Shown: positions 37,363 through 47,192, numbered from the stretch's first letter. The stretch: DNA of 64,000 nucleotides from Segatella oulorum JCM 14966 (GCF_000613785.1 NZ_BAJQ01000007.1:1-64000), one strand, 5' to 3'. Numbers and translations: made by a program. Notes: a model not told the origin generated them from the sequence alone.

Positions 37363-38148
37363 CTATTTTATGCCATAAATCAGTCCCATGTTCTGCAACA
37401 TGAGGCACATGAGCGGATGCCGCTTGATGAAATCTTGCTTTTCAACGTGCAGCATGCAGTGAATCTCCGCAATCCCCTCGCGACGCAGTTCTTCAACAAA
37501 TGCGTCCATGTCGCCATAAAGCGCTTTGCTGCCGAAAAGGTCTTGGAAAGCAAAAGCACCTCCCTTTTTCACCACACGCAGCGCTTCGCGCACCACTTCT
37601 CGCTTGTCGGGCTGGGTCTTCACCTCGTGGAAAACAAAGTTGCTCACCGCCGCATCAAAACTTTCGTCGGCAAAATCGAGCTTTGAAGCGTCACCCTTGC
37701 TGAAAGTCACACGGTCGGCCACCCCTTCAATCTCGGCATTTCGCTCGCATTGCTCCTTGGCATAGTCCCAGCCCATGCCCCAATAGTCCATTCCTTGGAG
37801 CGTGGCCTCGGGAAATTGCTTTGCACAACGATTGGTGAGCGCGCCGGCTCCACAGCCAATATCAAGAAGCGTTCCGTGCCCATCCCAATCAAGATGGTCG
37901 ATAAGAAACTGGTGGATTTCGCCCATCAGTCCCCCGCCATTAAAGGAAAAGGTGTGGTGACACACCTGCATGAAAACCGCGATGACGATCGCAGCAAGTG
38001 CCAAAAGACCGGCGATGACGGCAGCCCAGAAGTTGTGCCAGCAAAACGCTGAGAAGAAAAATAACAGTAGAAAAGCAACAGCACAACCGTAGCTGATGCG
38101 CAGGATTGTAGCGGGAACCCAGTTCCCATAATTTGTTCTTTGTTTCAT
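37363..38148 (-). CDS. SAM-dependent methyltransferase, membrane-anchored
   Basis: A class I methyltransferase of 261 residues. Two hydrophobic stretches at 15-60 (AVAFLLLFFFSAF and AAVIAGLLALAAIVIAVFM) anchor it. The SAM-binding motif is LLDIGCGAGALTNRCA, with GMDYWGMGWDYAKEQC as motif Post I and FDAAVSNFVFHEV as motif IV. Substrate unknown. It converges on the lipoprotein gene at 36081-36911 across the arrays and terminator. Confidence 0.88.
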   Translation of the reverse strand: MKQRTNYGNWVPATILRISYGCAVAFLLLFFFSAFCWHNFWAAVIAGLLALAAIVIAVFMQVCHHTFSFNGGGLMGEIHQFLIDHLDWDGHGTLLDIGCGAGALTNRCAKQFPEATLQGMDYWGMGWDYAKEQCERNAEIEGVADRVTFSKGDASKLDFADESFDAAVSNFVFHEVKTQPDKREVVREALRVVKKGGAFAFQDLFGSKALYGDMDAFVEELRREGIAEIHCMLHVEKQDFIKRHPLMCLMLQNMGLIYGIK

Positions 38149-38330
38149 TGCATATCCATTTGTTGTTAGAAATCGTGCTTTTGTTCAAGCTAAAGAAACG
38201 TGGCGGAGCACCCTTTGTCCCGACGTGTCTGCAAAGATAAACAAAATTTTTAATACGCCGCCACTTTAGCATGCCTGATGAATATAGAGAATGGGCACGT
38301 ATCTGCAAAGATAAGACGTGACATTCGCAA

Positions 38331-38380
38331 CAAAAAAAACACGAGCCCTTATCAACCAAAAATGTTATGAGAAGGGCTCG
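38331..38380 (-). terminator. terminator of the gene at 38401
   Basis: On the minus strand CGAGCCCTT, a 21-base loop, AAGGGCTCG, then a T-rich run (TTTTTTTT, minus strand of 38332-38339). A classic intrinsic terminator 20 bases after the stop codon at 38401. Confidence 0.85.
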
Positions 38381-38400
38381 CGTAGAGGCTATAGTATGAT

Positions 38401-39516
38401 TTACTTACTCTTGTGATAGATGCTTGCAGCACCACCGGCTAAATCGATCAGCGTTTCGGGAGTCGGACGTTCAGCCATGAGTTTGCGCAACATATACAGA
38501 TTGTAAACGCAATACAGCGTGTTGCTCACCGCAGGCTTCCAGCTATTGGGATCATTGGCATCGGCTAAAAGACCATATTGGTTGGCTGCCTTAAAATCTC
38601 TTCCCATTGCTGAAAGCAGAGCCGCATTGGTGTAAACAAAATACTTATAATCAGTAGACTTACCTTCGACGTTGAGATGGGCAAACCGTTGGCTCAAATC
38701 AACGAACTGCTGATTAAGTTTCTCGCTATTGACATCTTGCAACCATTGAGTATAAAGTGGTGCAGCTTCGGCCGATAAATTCGCCTCTTCAGGATAAGCG
38801 GCCTGCACCTTTTCGGCTACAGCAGTATATTGCAGTTTGCTATACTTGTCACCCACCAAAAAGAGTTGAACATACTGTGCCAAACTATTGCCGGCATAAT
38901 CGAGAGCCTTTTTGGCCGTTAAACCTTGAATGACACCAGCATGCTCAGCAAAATAGCTTCCGGCAACCTCCTCTGTTCCCCATTTCTTCGCACTATTCTT
39001 ATCGGTGATGACAATCTGCTTCGCCGCAGCATCATAACCCACATAGTTTTTGTCAACATAATTAGAGTCGATGACCGTGAAATTTACCAAGGTCTTCCCT
39101 TCCGCGTCTTTAATCCTACAAGCCACACCTAAACTATATTCTGTGCGAATACATACGCCAGCATAGGGGTCGCCATCATATTTGGGCTGCTGAAAATCAT
39201 ATTTCTTTTTAAACACAGGCTTCTTGGTGTAATAGACTTCCATCGTAAATTTAGCTGCACCTGACTTCACATTAATGCCATTACCCTTTCCTAAATTCAT
39301 CTGTTCGGGCAATACGCCAATGGTTTGCTGCGTACCTTCAAACTTGTAAGTGTCATCGGGCGCAAGTTTTGTCAACAATGCCGGAGCAACGAAGCTCTTC
39401 ATCTCTTTGGGCAACAAGTTCTCACGTGTGAATTTAAACGATTTTTGCGCAACAGCTTGCGCACTGCTCATTGTTAGGATGGCACAAACCATCCATGAAG
39501 ATTTAAAATGAATCAT
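38401..39516 (-). CDS. exported protein, unknown
   Basis: A 371-residue protein with a signal peptide (MIHFKSSWMVCAILTMSSAQ followed by AVAQ, cleavage after AVA likely). The N-terminal half is beta-rich (FTMEVYYTKKPVFKKKYDFQ); the C-terminal half is helical and looks like TPR-type repeats (FVYTNAALLSAMGRDFKAAN). No family recognised. It is monocistronic, with its own terminator and a 348-base gap upstream. Confidence 0.75.
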   Translation of the reverse strand: MIHFKSSWMVCAILTMSSAQAVAQKSFKFTRENLLPKEMKSFVAPALLTKLAPDDTYKFEGTQQTIGVLPEQMNLGKGNGINVKSGAAKFTMEVYYTKKPVFKKKYDFQQPKYDGDPYAGVCIRTEYSLGVACRIKDAEGKTLVNFTVIDSNYVDKNYVGYDAAAKQIVITDKNSAKKWGTEEVAGSYFAEHAGVIQGLTAKKALDYAGNSLAQYVQLFLVGDKYSKLQYTAVAEKVQAAYPEEANLSAEAAPLYTQWLQDVNSEKLNQQFVDLSQRFAHLNVEGKSTDYKYFVYTNAALLSAMGRDFKAANQYGLLADANDPNSWKPAVSNTLYCVYNLYMLRKLMAERPTPETLIDLAGGAASIYHKSK

Positions 39517-39824
39517 ACGTTATTTTATTAAAGAAATTATAATGTACATCGAAGAATTTTACTGAAGAATTGATCTATAACGCGCATGCTGCACTATTAT
39601 TTGGATGGCCTAAATCCAATGCAAAAAAGGAAATCTTCTGCAGCTCAAAAACACTATATGTCATCGTGTAATCCAAATTTATGGCCGCGAAATTAAAGAA
39701 TTCTATTGAAAACGACAAGAAAATAGCAGATAAATTATAAAGGATGTGTATTTCGCCCCTACAAGGCATAGGCATTTCAACAACAAAATATAGAATGGTT
39801 ATGCGACGAGGAAATACCACCAAG

Positions 39825-39857
39825 AAAGTCAACGGATTCGAATTTTCACGGCCGAAA
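39825..39857. repeat. stray copy of array A unit
   Basis: AAAGTCAAC followed by GGATTCGAATTTTCACGGCC (39834 onward) matches the array A unit (AAAGTCAAC/GGATGCGGACTTTCACAGCC) at about 80 percent. It is a single degenerate copy right after folB, 2.7 kb from array A. The rest of 39517-39864 holds no gene I can support. Confidence 0.65.
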
Positions 39858-39864
39858 TGGCTTT

Positions 39865-40245
39865 CTATTCTTCAGAAACAAACGTAAACGCTACGCCTGC
39901 GCCATCAGCATCACCCCCCATTGGCGGATTACACTTGAGTAATTGCAAAGAAATGGATGTAATACGAGGAAAAGCATGCTTCAAGCGCTGGGCAATGCGC
40001 TGTGCCACATGTTCGACCAAAGCCGAGGGTTGTTTCATCTCCTCGGCTACGAAGGCATACACGTCGGCATAGTTGAGTGTATCAGCCACTTTATCACTCG
40101 TGGCCGCAACAGCCAATGGGTAGCTTATCCGCAAATTGAGCACATAATCATTGCCCACAAAACGTTCCTGCGGCATCACACCATGAAAGGCGTGAAACCG
40201 CAGGTTTTGCAAAATAATCTCACCGGATTGTATCTTCATCGTCAT
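39865..40245 (-). CDS. folB: dihydroneopterin aldolase
   Basis: A FolB-type aldolase of folate synthesis (dihydroneopterin to 6-hydroxymethyl-dihydropterin plus glycolaldehyde). 126 residues from the ATG at 40245; 40239 and 40272 are other possible starts, the last overlapping nrdJ by 10 bases. ILQNLRFHAFHGVMPQER, VLNLRISYPL, DTLNYADVYAFV (catalytic Y) and LVEHVAQRIAQRL are the typical blocks, ending GGDADGAGVAF. It follows nrdJ and is probably co-transcribed. Confidence 0.92.
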   Translation of the reverse strand: MTMKIQSGEIILQNLRFHAFHGVMPQERFVGNDYVLNLRISYPLAVAATSDKVADTLNYADVYAFVAEEMKQPSALVEHVAQRIAQRLKHAFPRITSISLQLLKCNPPMGGDADGAGVAFTFVSEE

Positions 40246-40262
40246 GAGCAATTCGCGACGCA

Positions 40263-42848
40263 TCAGCCACAACGACTTGCGCCACAGTTAGTGCAGATGA
40301 GACAGCCTTCTTGGTAGACAAGGCTTTCGTGCCCGCAAACAGGACATTTCTGCCCATTGGCTTTGGTCCCATCAACAATATATTTCTTCAACGCACGCTC
40401 AACACCATTCTTCCACGTGTTGATGCTTTCGTCTTTGAGTTGCAGAGAGCTCACGAGCTTCATGACATGGTCAATGGGCATACGATAGCGCAACACGCCC
40501 GAAATGAGTTTGGCATAATTCCAATATTCAGGATTGAATTTCTCACTCAAACCCTCAACGGTCGTTTTATAGCCGCGCTTATTCTCAAATTGAAAATCAT
40601 AGCGATGTGTCCCTTCGGCTGTGGTCGATTTAATAATTTTCCCTTTCGTCACATTCTTAGGCAGCACAATACCTTCTTCATCGTCTTGCAACCCGGTGAA
40701 GATTTCATAGGGATAACCATTGAGCAGGCCCACAAAAGCCACCCATTTCTCTTTATTATTTTGGAAACGCACAACATCGCATTCCAATTCCTTCGGTCGA
40801 ACCTCTGTCACTTCGGGCTGCTTGCAGGGCTGACGGTTATCAGCGACTTCCTGCACATCTGCACCTTCGGCATGCTTCCCTTTCTTTTTATCATCCTTCG
40901 AAACAGAAATCATCACGCCTGCTCGACTTCCATCACGATAAATGGTGCAACCTTTACATCCGCTACGCCACGCCTCGACATAAAGACGATTGACCAATGC
41001 CTCATCAACATCGTTAGGTAAATTAACCGTTACACTGATGCTATGATCTACCCATTGCTGAATGGCACCTTGCATCTTCACCTTCATCAACCAATCAACA
41101 TCGTTGGCCGTAGCTTTGTAATAAGGTGATTTAGCCACTAACGCATCGATCTCGTCTTGCGTATAACGTTTTTCCGTGTCATATCCATTAATCTGCATCC
41201 ACTCCAAGAACTTACGATGATAAACAATGTATTCCTCAAAGCTATCGCCCACCTCATCGACAAAATCTACATGCACATCAGTATCGTTGGGGTTGACCTT
41301 GCGACGACGCTTGTAAACAGGCATGAAGACTGGCTCGATACCGCTGGTTGTCTGTGTCATGAGCGATGTGGTGCCCGTGGGAGCAATCGTCAAGCAGGCA
41401 ATATTGCGGCGCCCATAACGCTTCATATCGTCATAGAGTTCCGGATCGGCCTCTTTCAAACGTAAGACAAACGGATTTTTAGCTTCACGCTGCGCATCGA
41501 ACACTTCGAAAGCGCCACGCTCCTTGGCCATCGTCACCGAGGAGCGATAGGCATTTAGCGCCAACGTTTTATGCACCAACACCGAGAAGTCCGTAGCTTC
41601 TTCTGTGCCATAGCGCAAGCCCAATGCAGCCAACATATCACCCTCTGCCGTTATTCCTACGCCCGTTCGACGCCCCATGCTGCTCTTGCGTTTTATCTTT
41701 TCCCAAAGGTGATATTCCGTCTCTTTCACCTCATCATTTTCGGGATCAGCCTTAATCTTTTCGATGATTTGGTCTATCTTTTCCATTTCCAAATCAACGA
41801 TGTCATCCATGATGCGCTGCGCATATTGCACATGCTGCTTGAATTTATCAAAATTAAACGTCGCATCGGCTGTAAAAGGCTTATCGACATAGCTGAAAAG
41901 ATTGATGCTCAGCAAACGACACGAATCGTAAGGGCACAAGGGAATTTCGCCACAAGGATTAGTGCTCACAGTAGCAAAACCAAGGTCTGCATAACAATCA
42001 GGAATGCTTTCGCGCAAAATGGTATCCCAAAATAATACGCCTGGTTCGGCACTCTTCCAAGCGTTATGCACTATCTTTTGCCATAAGTCGCGCGCAGAAA
42101 TCTCTTTCTTCACCAAAGGCGAATCGCTATCAATAGGCCATTGTTGCACATAGGTTTTACCGTCAATGGCCGCCTGCATAAACGCATCGTCTAATTTCAC
42201 AGAGACATTGGCACCCGTGACCTTTCCTTCCTCCATCTTAGCATCAATAAAAGCCTCGCTGTCGGGATGTTTTATGCTCACCGAAAGCATCAATGCGCCA
42301 CGACGACCATCTTGAGCCACCTCGCGCGTTGAATTGCTATAACGCTCCATAAACGGAACCAACCCCGTTGATGTCAGCGCCGAGTTATTCACAGGACTTC
42401 CTTTCGGGCGAATATGACTCAAGTCATGGCCTACCCCACCACGACGCTTCATCAACTGCACCTGCTCCTCATCAATGCGCATAATGGCACCATAACTATC
42501 AGCCTTACCATCCAAACCAATCACAAAACAGTTGCTCAAACTTGCAACTTGTTGTGTGTTGCCAATGCCTGTCATAGGACTTCCCGCAGGAATGATATAA
42601 CGGAAATGATCCAACAAATCAAACACTTGTTGCGCCGTCAAAGGATTCTTATACTTCTTTTCAATGCGAGCCACTTCATTGGCAATGCGCCAATGCATAT
42701 CTATAGGACTTTTTTCATAAATATTCCCGAAGCTATCCTTCATCGCATACTTATTCACCCATACACGGGCAGCCAGTTCGTCGCCGCCAAAATAGGACAA
42801 AGTTGCCTGAAAAGCCTCGTCGAAACTAAAAGTTTTTTTGGAGTTCAT
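40263..42848 (-). CDS. nrdJ: class II (B12) ribonucleotide reductase
   Basis: Adenosylcobalamin-dependent ribonucleoside-diphosphate reductase, 861 residues, converting NDPs to dNDPs. RVWVNKYAMKDSFGN opens the fold; SNCFVIGLDG and VSTNPCGEIPLCPYDSC carry active-site cysteines; ACLTIAPTGTTSLMTQTTSG is a substrate-binding loop; VDHSISVTVNLP follows. The C-terminus has two CxxC pairs (CPVCGHESLVYQEGCLICTN) as in long NrdJ proteins. No NrdR box search was possible. The enzyme makes the cell dependent on cobalamin, as does the MetH activation protein at 50257. Confidence 0.93.
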   Translation of the reverse strand: MNSKKTFSFDEAFQATLSYFGGDELAARVWVNKYAMKDSFGNIYEKSPIDMHWRIANEVARIEKKYKNPLTAQQVFDLLDHFRYIIPAGSPMTGIGNTQQVASLSNCFVIGLDGKADSYGAIMRIDEEQVQLMKRRGGVGHDLSHIRPKGSPVNNSALTSTGLVPFMERYSNSTREVAQDGRRGALMLSVSIKHPDSEAFIDAKMEEGKVTGANVSVKLDDAFMQAAIDGKTYVQQWPIDSDSPLVKKEISARDLWQKIVHNAWKSAEPGVLFWDTILRESIPDCYADLGFATVSTNPCGEIPLCPYDSCRLLSINLFSYVDKPFTADATFNFDKFKQHVQYAQRIMDDIVDLEMEKIDQIIEKIKADPENDEVKETEYHLWEKIKRKSSMGRRTGVGITAEGDMLAALGLRYGTEEATDFSVLVHKTLALNAYRSSVTMAKERGAFEVFDAQREAKNPFVLRLKEADPELYDDMKRYGRRNIACLTIAPTGTTSLMTQTTSGIEPVFMPVYKRRRKVNPNDTDVHVDFVDEVGDSFEEYIVYHRKFLEWMQINGYDTEKRYTQDEIDALVAKSPYYKATANDVDWLMKVKMQGAIQQWVDHSISVTVNLPNDVDEALVNRLYVEAWRSGCKGCTIYRDGSRAGVMISVSKDDKKKGKHAEGADVQEVADNRQPCKQPEVTEVRPKELECDVVRFQNNKEKWVAFVGLLNGYPYEIFTGLQDDEEGIVLPKNVTKGKIIKSTTAEGTHRYDFQFENKRGYKTTVEGLSEKFNPEYWNYAKLISGVLRYRMPIDHVMKLVSSLQLKDESINTWKNGVERALKKYIVDGTKANGQKCPVCGHESLVYQEGCLICTNCGASRCG

Positions 42849-43028
42849 ATTTTATTATTATTCGTGAATTCTGCGTTGCAAAATTAGGATTATATTTTCA
42901 AAAGGAAATCCTTACCTTGATATTTTCGTTTATCAATTTCCTTTTTTGAAAACTTTCACAACCAAACGCATTCAAGAATAGTTCCAAAAATCATACCAAA
43001 ATAGGTTTGTGCAGCGCGCATCAACGTT

Positions 43029-43208
43029 GCGATAAGTAAGACACGCTACAAAGTAGAACGTACCTTTGGTTCTATGCATAGATGGTTTGGTGCTGGAATA
43101 GCAAGATACATTGGGCTTTCAAAAGCACATGCGCAGCATATTATGGAAGCCATTGCCTACAACTTATACCAAACACCTGGGATTATTGTGTCAAATTCTA
43201 TCAGATAA
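43029..43208 (+). mobile_element. IS5-like transposase remnant
   Basis: An open frame of 60 codons without start ends at 43208. It reads RYKVERTFGSMHRWFGAGIA and then RYIGLSKAHAQHIMEAIAYN, the C-terminal end of an IS5-type DDE transposase with the conserved E in KVERTFGS. Nothing of the catalytic N-terminal part is present upstream, and no clear terminal inverted repeats were seen. A decayed fragment. Confidence 0.75.
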
Positions 43209-43521
43209 TATGAAAATACACCGATAAAAGATTGTTATCTACTCAAAAATAACCTCCAACGGCATCTTTTGATCAAAAATATTTATTCTTCTAAGAGTGT
43301 ATGGGTGAGAATTGAGAGGATGGTAGGTTTTGCAGAGGTCTCGTAATATTCTTTACTTGTATATTCATGCAGTACGTTATGCCATTTTATTTGGTATTGC
43401 ATAATGAGTTTTACAGAATTGAAAGATTGCTGAAAAGTGAAAATAGGGTGTTTAGATGTGCTTTGAGGATCGTTAGAAGATGTTTTGGCTCAAATAGATT
43501 ATGAAAGGGCTAACGGAGAGG

Positions 43522-43761
43522 CTATTTCTCCATTAATCTTGAAATTCTAAGCACATTTGAGGCAAACAGGGTTATTGCACCTTGTATGTACATGCAGTTA
43601 ATACCATAGGATAGTGTGGTGTCGTAGGCTAGGTTGTTCTTGAGTTCGGCATTCTTTGCTTCTATCATATAACAATCGCGTAAGAGTGTTTTAAATTCTT
43701 TAGTTTTCTCAATGGCCATTTGCTTTTCCTGATGGGGTTTCTTGATAGAGACTTCATACAG
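43522..43761 (-). mobile_element. IS1182-like transposase remnant
   Basis: The frame YEVSIKKPHQEKQMAIEKTK and then FKTLLRDCYMIEAKNAELKN matches the C-terminal end of IS1182-family transposases (the EAKN-ELK motif), ending in ITLFASNVLRISRLMEK. A stop codon lies just upstream of the open stretch, so only the tail remains. The remainder of 43209-43521 is AT-rich and has no gene; it may be IS-derived. Confidence 0.7.
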
Positions 43762-43967
43762 AAATCATGCCGAAAACAACAAGAGGCAGGCGGCAAAAGG
43801 CGGGGGCTTTTGAGGAGGGACTCACCTTTGAAAAATGTTGCTAAGGGTGTTAAGACAACACCCTTTTACTTGACTTTTGCAAAGATACAGGCATAAAAAT
43901 ATGCATTTTGTTCATTTATGGAAATAACTACCACTATTTCTACAATAAGAATTTGAAAATTAGTCCT

Positions 43968-44091
43968 TACCTTTGCGCTATCTAAAGTTCCGTGGGAACA
44001 TTACTGTTTACGTCGTGTTAAGTAAAATAGTGAAAAGATAATTAATGTAGTATTTGAAAAGGTAGCCTGTCGCGAGACAGGCTATTTTTTT
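43968..44091 (+). ncRNA. candidate small RNA
   Basis: TACCTTTG (43968-43975) fits the Bacteroidetes -7 box, though no TTTG lies at the right distance upstream. About 90 bases later comes a strong intrinsic terminator: TAGCCTGTC (44063-44071), loop GCGA, GACAGGCTA (44076-44084), then seven T. In between is a small hairpin GTTCCGTGGGAAC and no reading frame. Together they describe a transcript of about 110 bases. The terminator could instead serve only as a shared barrier before the convergent phosphatase gene. Confidence 0.45.
44063..44091 (+). terminator. intrinsic terminator
   Basis: A nine-base stem (TAGCCTGTC/GACAGGCTA) with GCGA loop and a seven-T run on the plus strand. On the minus strand the following sequence is not T-rich, so it mainly stops a plus-strand transcript. 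Confidence 0.85.
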
Positions 44092-44094
44092 GTT

Positions 44095-44589
44095 CTACGC
44101 AAGCCGGCACAGCATTCCATTCACGCCATCTTCAATCAAATCGAGTGCATCATCGAAATCGCGCGTCGTTCCATAATAAGGATCGGGCACACTCTTGACC
44201 CCTTTATATTCTTGAAAGAAATCGGCCATCTTCATTACCTTTTTCCGTTCCGCTTCATTTCGGGCACGCTGACTGATGATGCGGTAATTGTCATCATCCA
44301 TCACCACAATATAATCAAAATGTTGGAAATCGTCATTCGTGAATTGTCGCGCATGATGATTGATGCAATAACCACGTTTTTTACCTTGTGCCATCATGCG
44401 TTTGTCGGGTAATTGCCCCACATGCCAATCGCCAATACCTGCCGAATCGACCATATAATGATGGGTTAGACCTCGCTCTTCAATGGCTTTCTGAAACACT
44501 GCATGCGCAGCCGGCGAGCGACAAATGTTACCTAAACAAATGAATAGAATTTTCGTTTGTGCTTCGTTTTTTGTTGTCATCGTTCTCAT
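44095..44589 (-). CDS. low-molecular-weight tyrosine phosphatase
   Basis: A 164-residue LMW-PTP. KILFICLGNICRSPAAHAVF holds the CX5R catalytic loop near residue 18, and SVPDPYYGTTRDF the general-acid aspartate near 130. In Bacteroidota such enzymes act on phosphotyrosine or arsenate; no tyrosine kinase is nearby. The second ATG (44580) is an alternative start. It lies 3 bases after the AlkD-like gene, so one operon. Confidence 0.92.
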   Translation of the reverse strand: MRTMTTKNEAQTKILFICLGNICRSPAAHAVFQKAIEERGLTHHYMVDSAGIGDWHVGQLPDKRMMAQGKKRGYCINHHARQFTNDDFQHFDYIVVMDDDNYRIISQRARNEAERKKVMKMADFFQEYKGVKSVPDPYYGTTRDFDDALDLIEDGVNGMLCRLA

Positions 44590-44592
44590 TCT

Positions 44593-45324
44593 TTATTCTA
44601 TGATGTGAAGGTTACGTTCTGTAACAGCCATCAATATGGCACGTTCCTCTTGCGAAAATTTCTCAATAGCATAGCGTAGCATCGTGCGAGGCATCTCAAC
44701 ACGACGGCTCATCACATAATCGTAAAGCCGTTGCGGATTGCGTTTACCGGCTTCTCGCAGCATCCAGCCCACGGCTTTATGAATAAGATCATGCGGATGG
44801 TGCATCAGCTGGTCGCTCAACGCATAAACATCGTCGAGTTGATTTTTGCGAATGAACGCGAAGGTCGAAACAATCGCTATTCGATTATCCCACAGAAGTG
44901 GACTTTCTGCCAATCGATAGAGGATGTCGCGCGGTTTGTCGAGCAAATATTCGCCCACGACAGCATAGCAAGAGCAGTCTACCAAATCCCAATTATTGAT
45001 GCGCTGAGTGTGTGCAAGATAGAAATCGAAAAGCTGTTTACGCAACATATCATCAGCCTTTTTGAACTGCTCTTTCAATATGGTTAAGGCACACAGCCTC
45101 ACCTCGTGCCACTCTGATTGCAACAATGCATGTAGCTCGTCTAACGTCAGATTGCGGTGTTGCTTGGCCACAGCCCGCACCTGCGGAACAACCACACCAA
45201 GAAAGCGATCGCCTTCACCATATTCGCCCTTCCCGGCTCTGAAAAACTTTGGGAAAATCGCTTTCTTCTCGGCATCAGACAGCGCTTCGAGTGCCGCCGT
45301 TATTTCAACAACAATATGCTTCAT
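44593..45324 (-). CDS. AlkD-like DNA alkylation repair protein
   Basis: A 243-residue HEAT-repeat-like protein of the AlkC/AlkD superfamily. Visible blocks are KFFRAGKGEYGEGDRFLGVV, VRLCALTILKEQFKKAD, RINNWDLVDCSCYAVVGEYL (the conserved NNWDLVD of AlkD) and AVGWMLREAGKRNPQRLYDY. Characterised AlkD removes positively charged alkylated purines. Operon with the LMW-PTP gene. Confidence 0.9.
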   Translation of the reverse strand: MKHIVVEITAALEALSDAEKKAIFPKFFRAGKGEYGEGDRFLGVVVPQVRAVAKQHRNLTLDELHALLQSEWHEVRLCALTILKEQFKKADDMLRKQLFDFYLAHTQRINNWDLVDCSCYAVVGEYLLDKPRDILYRLAESPLLWDNRIAIVSTFAFIRKNQLDDVYALSDQLMHHPHDLIHKAVGWMLREAGKRNPQRLYDYVMSRRVEMPRTMLRYAIEKFSQEERAILMAVTERNLHIIE

Positions 45325-45373
45325 TGTTTTTATCGGGATGATTAATGAGCAAAATAAATGTATGTAGATTGCT

Positions 45374-47176
45374 TTATACGATATCCAATTGCAGCGCCTG
45401 ACACAACTTAGACAATGCTCCGTTTTGCTCTTTCAGCTTATCGAAAAGCTCGCGTTTCGTCAGTATTTTCTTGACTTCATGGCTTTCGGCAACGCGCCAA
45501 TCAAGTTCGATTTGCCCATTTTTCAGTTCCTGAGCCAAGGTAACTTTTATGCGTGCCTTGTATTTTTCAGCCTGTTGGAGCAACAATTCGTTGTCAAAAA
45601 CAAATTCAATTTGTGGATAGGTCGTTATGTGGGGTGTGATGTTTCTGAGGCGCGTTCCCAAACCTTTAAGATTGTCGGGAAAGCGCTTCAACATGCCAAA
45701 CCAGCTTTCTTCTAATGCTTCTTGTGTGAATTTCCCTTGTTGTGTGGTGTCAATCTCCGACGCGTCGACCTCTTCCACAGATGCTGTGGCTGGCTTTTCG
45801 TTTAGACTGCTAAACGTAACACCTAAATTCTTCAAATTCATTTTAGGTGCGGTTGCACCAGCTTGTGGTGCAGCCGAAGCTGTTGATACCTTCACCATAT
45901 CATGGGGTTGCTGCTCGCCCACACGATGTTGGTCGGCAGGGGGCGTCTGATAACTACTCACAGACGCAGAAACTCCAGTCGCAGCCACCTGAGAAGCCGC
46001 TTTCGTTGACTGGCGTTTAATGATTTTCTGAAACAGGATTTTTAAACGTTTAGGGCTACGCCCCGCACCAGCGCCATCATCGTCTTGGGTGATTTGCGCC
46101 ATTTGTATGAGCGTGAGTTCCACCAAAAGACGCTTGTTGCTACTCTGCTTATAATTGACATCGCATTGATTGAGCAACTTTAATGCCCGATAAAGAAACT
46201 TCACAGGACACTTTTGCGCTTGCTGCTGATACTTAGTTTGCTGCTGTTGGCTCACTTCCAACAGTGGAAGTGTTGCAGCATCGTGTGCCATCAACACGTT
46301 TCTGATGTGTTGAGCCAGCCCGTTAATGAAATGTCCCCCATCGAAACCTTTGCGCAACACATTATTTAATAGCACCATCACGTCGGTCACTTTATTTTCT
46401 AAGGTGTAGTCAAGCACCTTGAAATAGTTTTCGGCATCAAGCACATTCAAGTCTTCTATCACCTTTTGATACGTGATATTTCCCTGACAAAAACTGGCTG
46501 TTTGGTCGAAAATTGACAGTGCATCGCGCATGCCGCCATCAGCCTTCTCGGCAATCACAGCCAAAGCTTCCTCCTCAAAAGCAACATTCTCTTTTGCTGC
46601 CACTTGCTTGAGATGCGCCACAATATTGGGCACTGTCATGCGCTCAAAATCATAAATCTGGCAACGTGACAAGATAGTTGGCAATATCTTATGCTTCTCC
46701 GTCGTGGCCAAAATGAATATCACATGTGCAGGCGGTTCTTCGAGCGTCTTCAAAAAGGCATTAAAAGCAGCCGTTGAAAGCATGTGCACCTCATCGATGA
46801 TAAACACTTTATAGCGCCCCACCTGTGGCGGGATGCGTGTCTGTTCCATCAACGATTTGATGTTTTCTACCGAGTTATTGCTCGCAGCATCCAACTCAAA
46901 AATATTATAAGAACGTCCCTCGTTAAAGGCCTTACAGCTCTCACAGACGTTGCAAGCCTCGCCCGCTTCGGTGGGTGTTTCGCAGTTGATGGCCTTTGCA
47001 AAAATGCGCGCGCAAGTTGTTTTCCCCACTCCTCTCGGACCACAGAAGAGATAGGCATGAGCCAGTTTTCCGCTTTTGACAGCATTTTTCAGCGTCGTTG
47101 TAAGCGATTCTTGCCCCACAACCGCATCAAAACTCATCGGGCGATACTTTCGCGCCGATACAATATATTCTTCCAT
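45374..47176 (-). CDS. dnaX: DNA polymerase III subunit gamma/tau
   Basis: Clamp-loader ATPase, 600 residues from MEEYIVSARKYRPMSFDAVV (ATG at 47176); an in-frame ATG at 47281 would read through the divergent promoter. Walker A is CGPRGVGKTTCARIF, the zinc site uses CETPTEAGEACNVCESC, Walker B is VFIIDEVHMLS, and the sensor-1/SRC region is LATTEKHKILPTILSRCQI. The N-terminal 370 residues are the gamma clamp-loader part; the rest is the low-complexity and C-terminal tau part. I saw no frameshift slip site. Confidence 0.95.
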   Translation of the reverse strand: MEEYIVSARKYRPMSFDAVVGQESLTTTLKNAVKSGKLAHAYLFCGPRGVGKTTCARIFAKAINCETPTEAGEACNVCESCKAFNEGRSYNIFELDAASNNSVENIKSLMEQTRIPPQVGRYKVFIIDEVHMLSTAAFNAFLKTLEEPPAHVIFILATTEKHKILPTILSRCQIYDFERMTVPNIVAHLKQVAAKENVAFEEEALAVIAEKADGGMRDALSIFDQTASFCQGNITYQKVIEDLNVLDAENYFKVLDYTLENKVTDVMVLLNNVLRKGFDGGHFINGLAQHIRNVLMAHDAATLPLLEVSQQQQTKYQQQAQKCPVKFLYRALKLLNQCDVNYKQSSNKRLLVELTLIQMAQITQDDDGAGAGRSPKRLKILFQKIIKRQSTKAASQVAATGVSASVSSYQTPPADQHRVGEQQPHDMVKVSTASAAPQAGATAPKMNLKNLGVTFSSLNEKPATASVEEVDASEIDTTQQGKFTQEALEESWFGMLKRFPDNLKGLGTRLRNITPHITTYPQIEFVFDNELLLQQAEKYKARIKVTLAQELKNGQIELDWRVAESHEVKKILTKRELFDKLKEQNGALSKLCQALQLDIV

Positions 47177-47192
47177 TTTTTGTAGATTGATG

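Noticed and set aside
42849-44094. A complete insertion sequence
   Set aside because: Two different transposase C-terminal ends lie here in opposite orientation, without catalytic parts and without matching terminal inverted repeats or target duplications.
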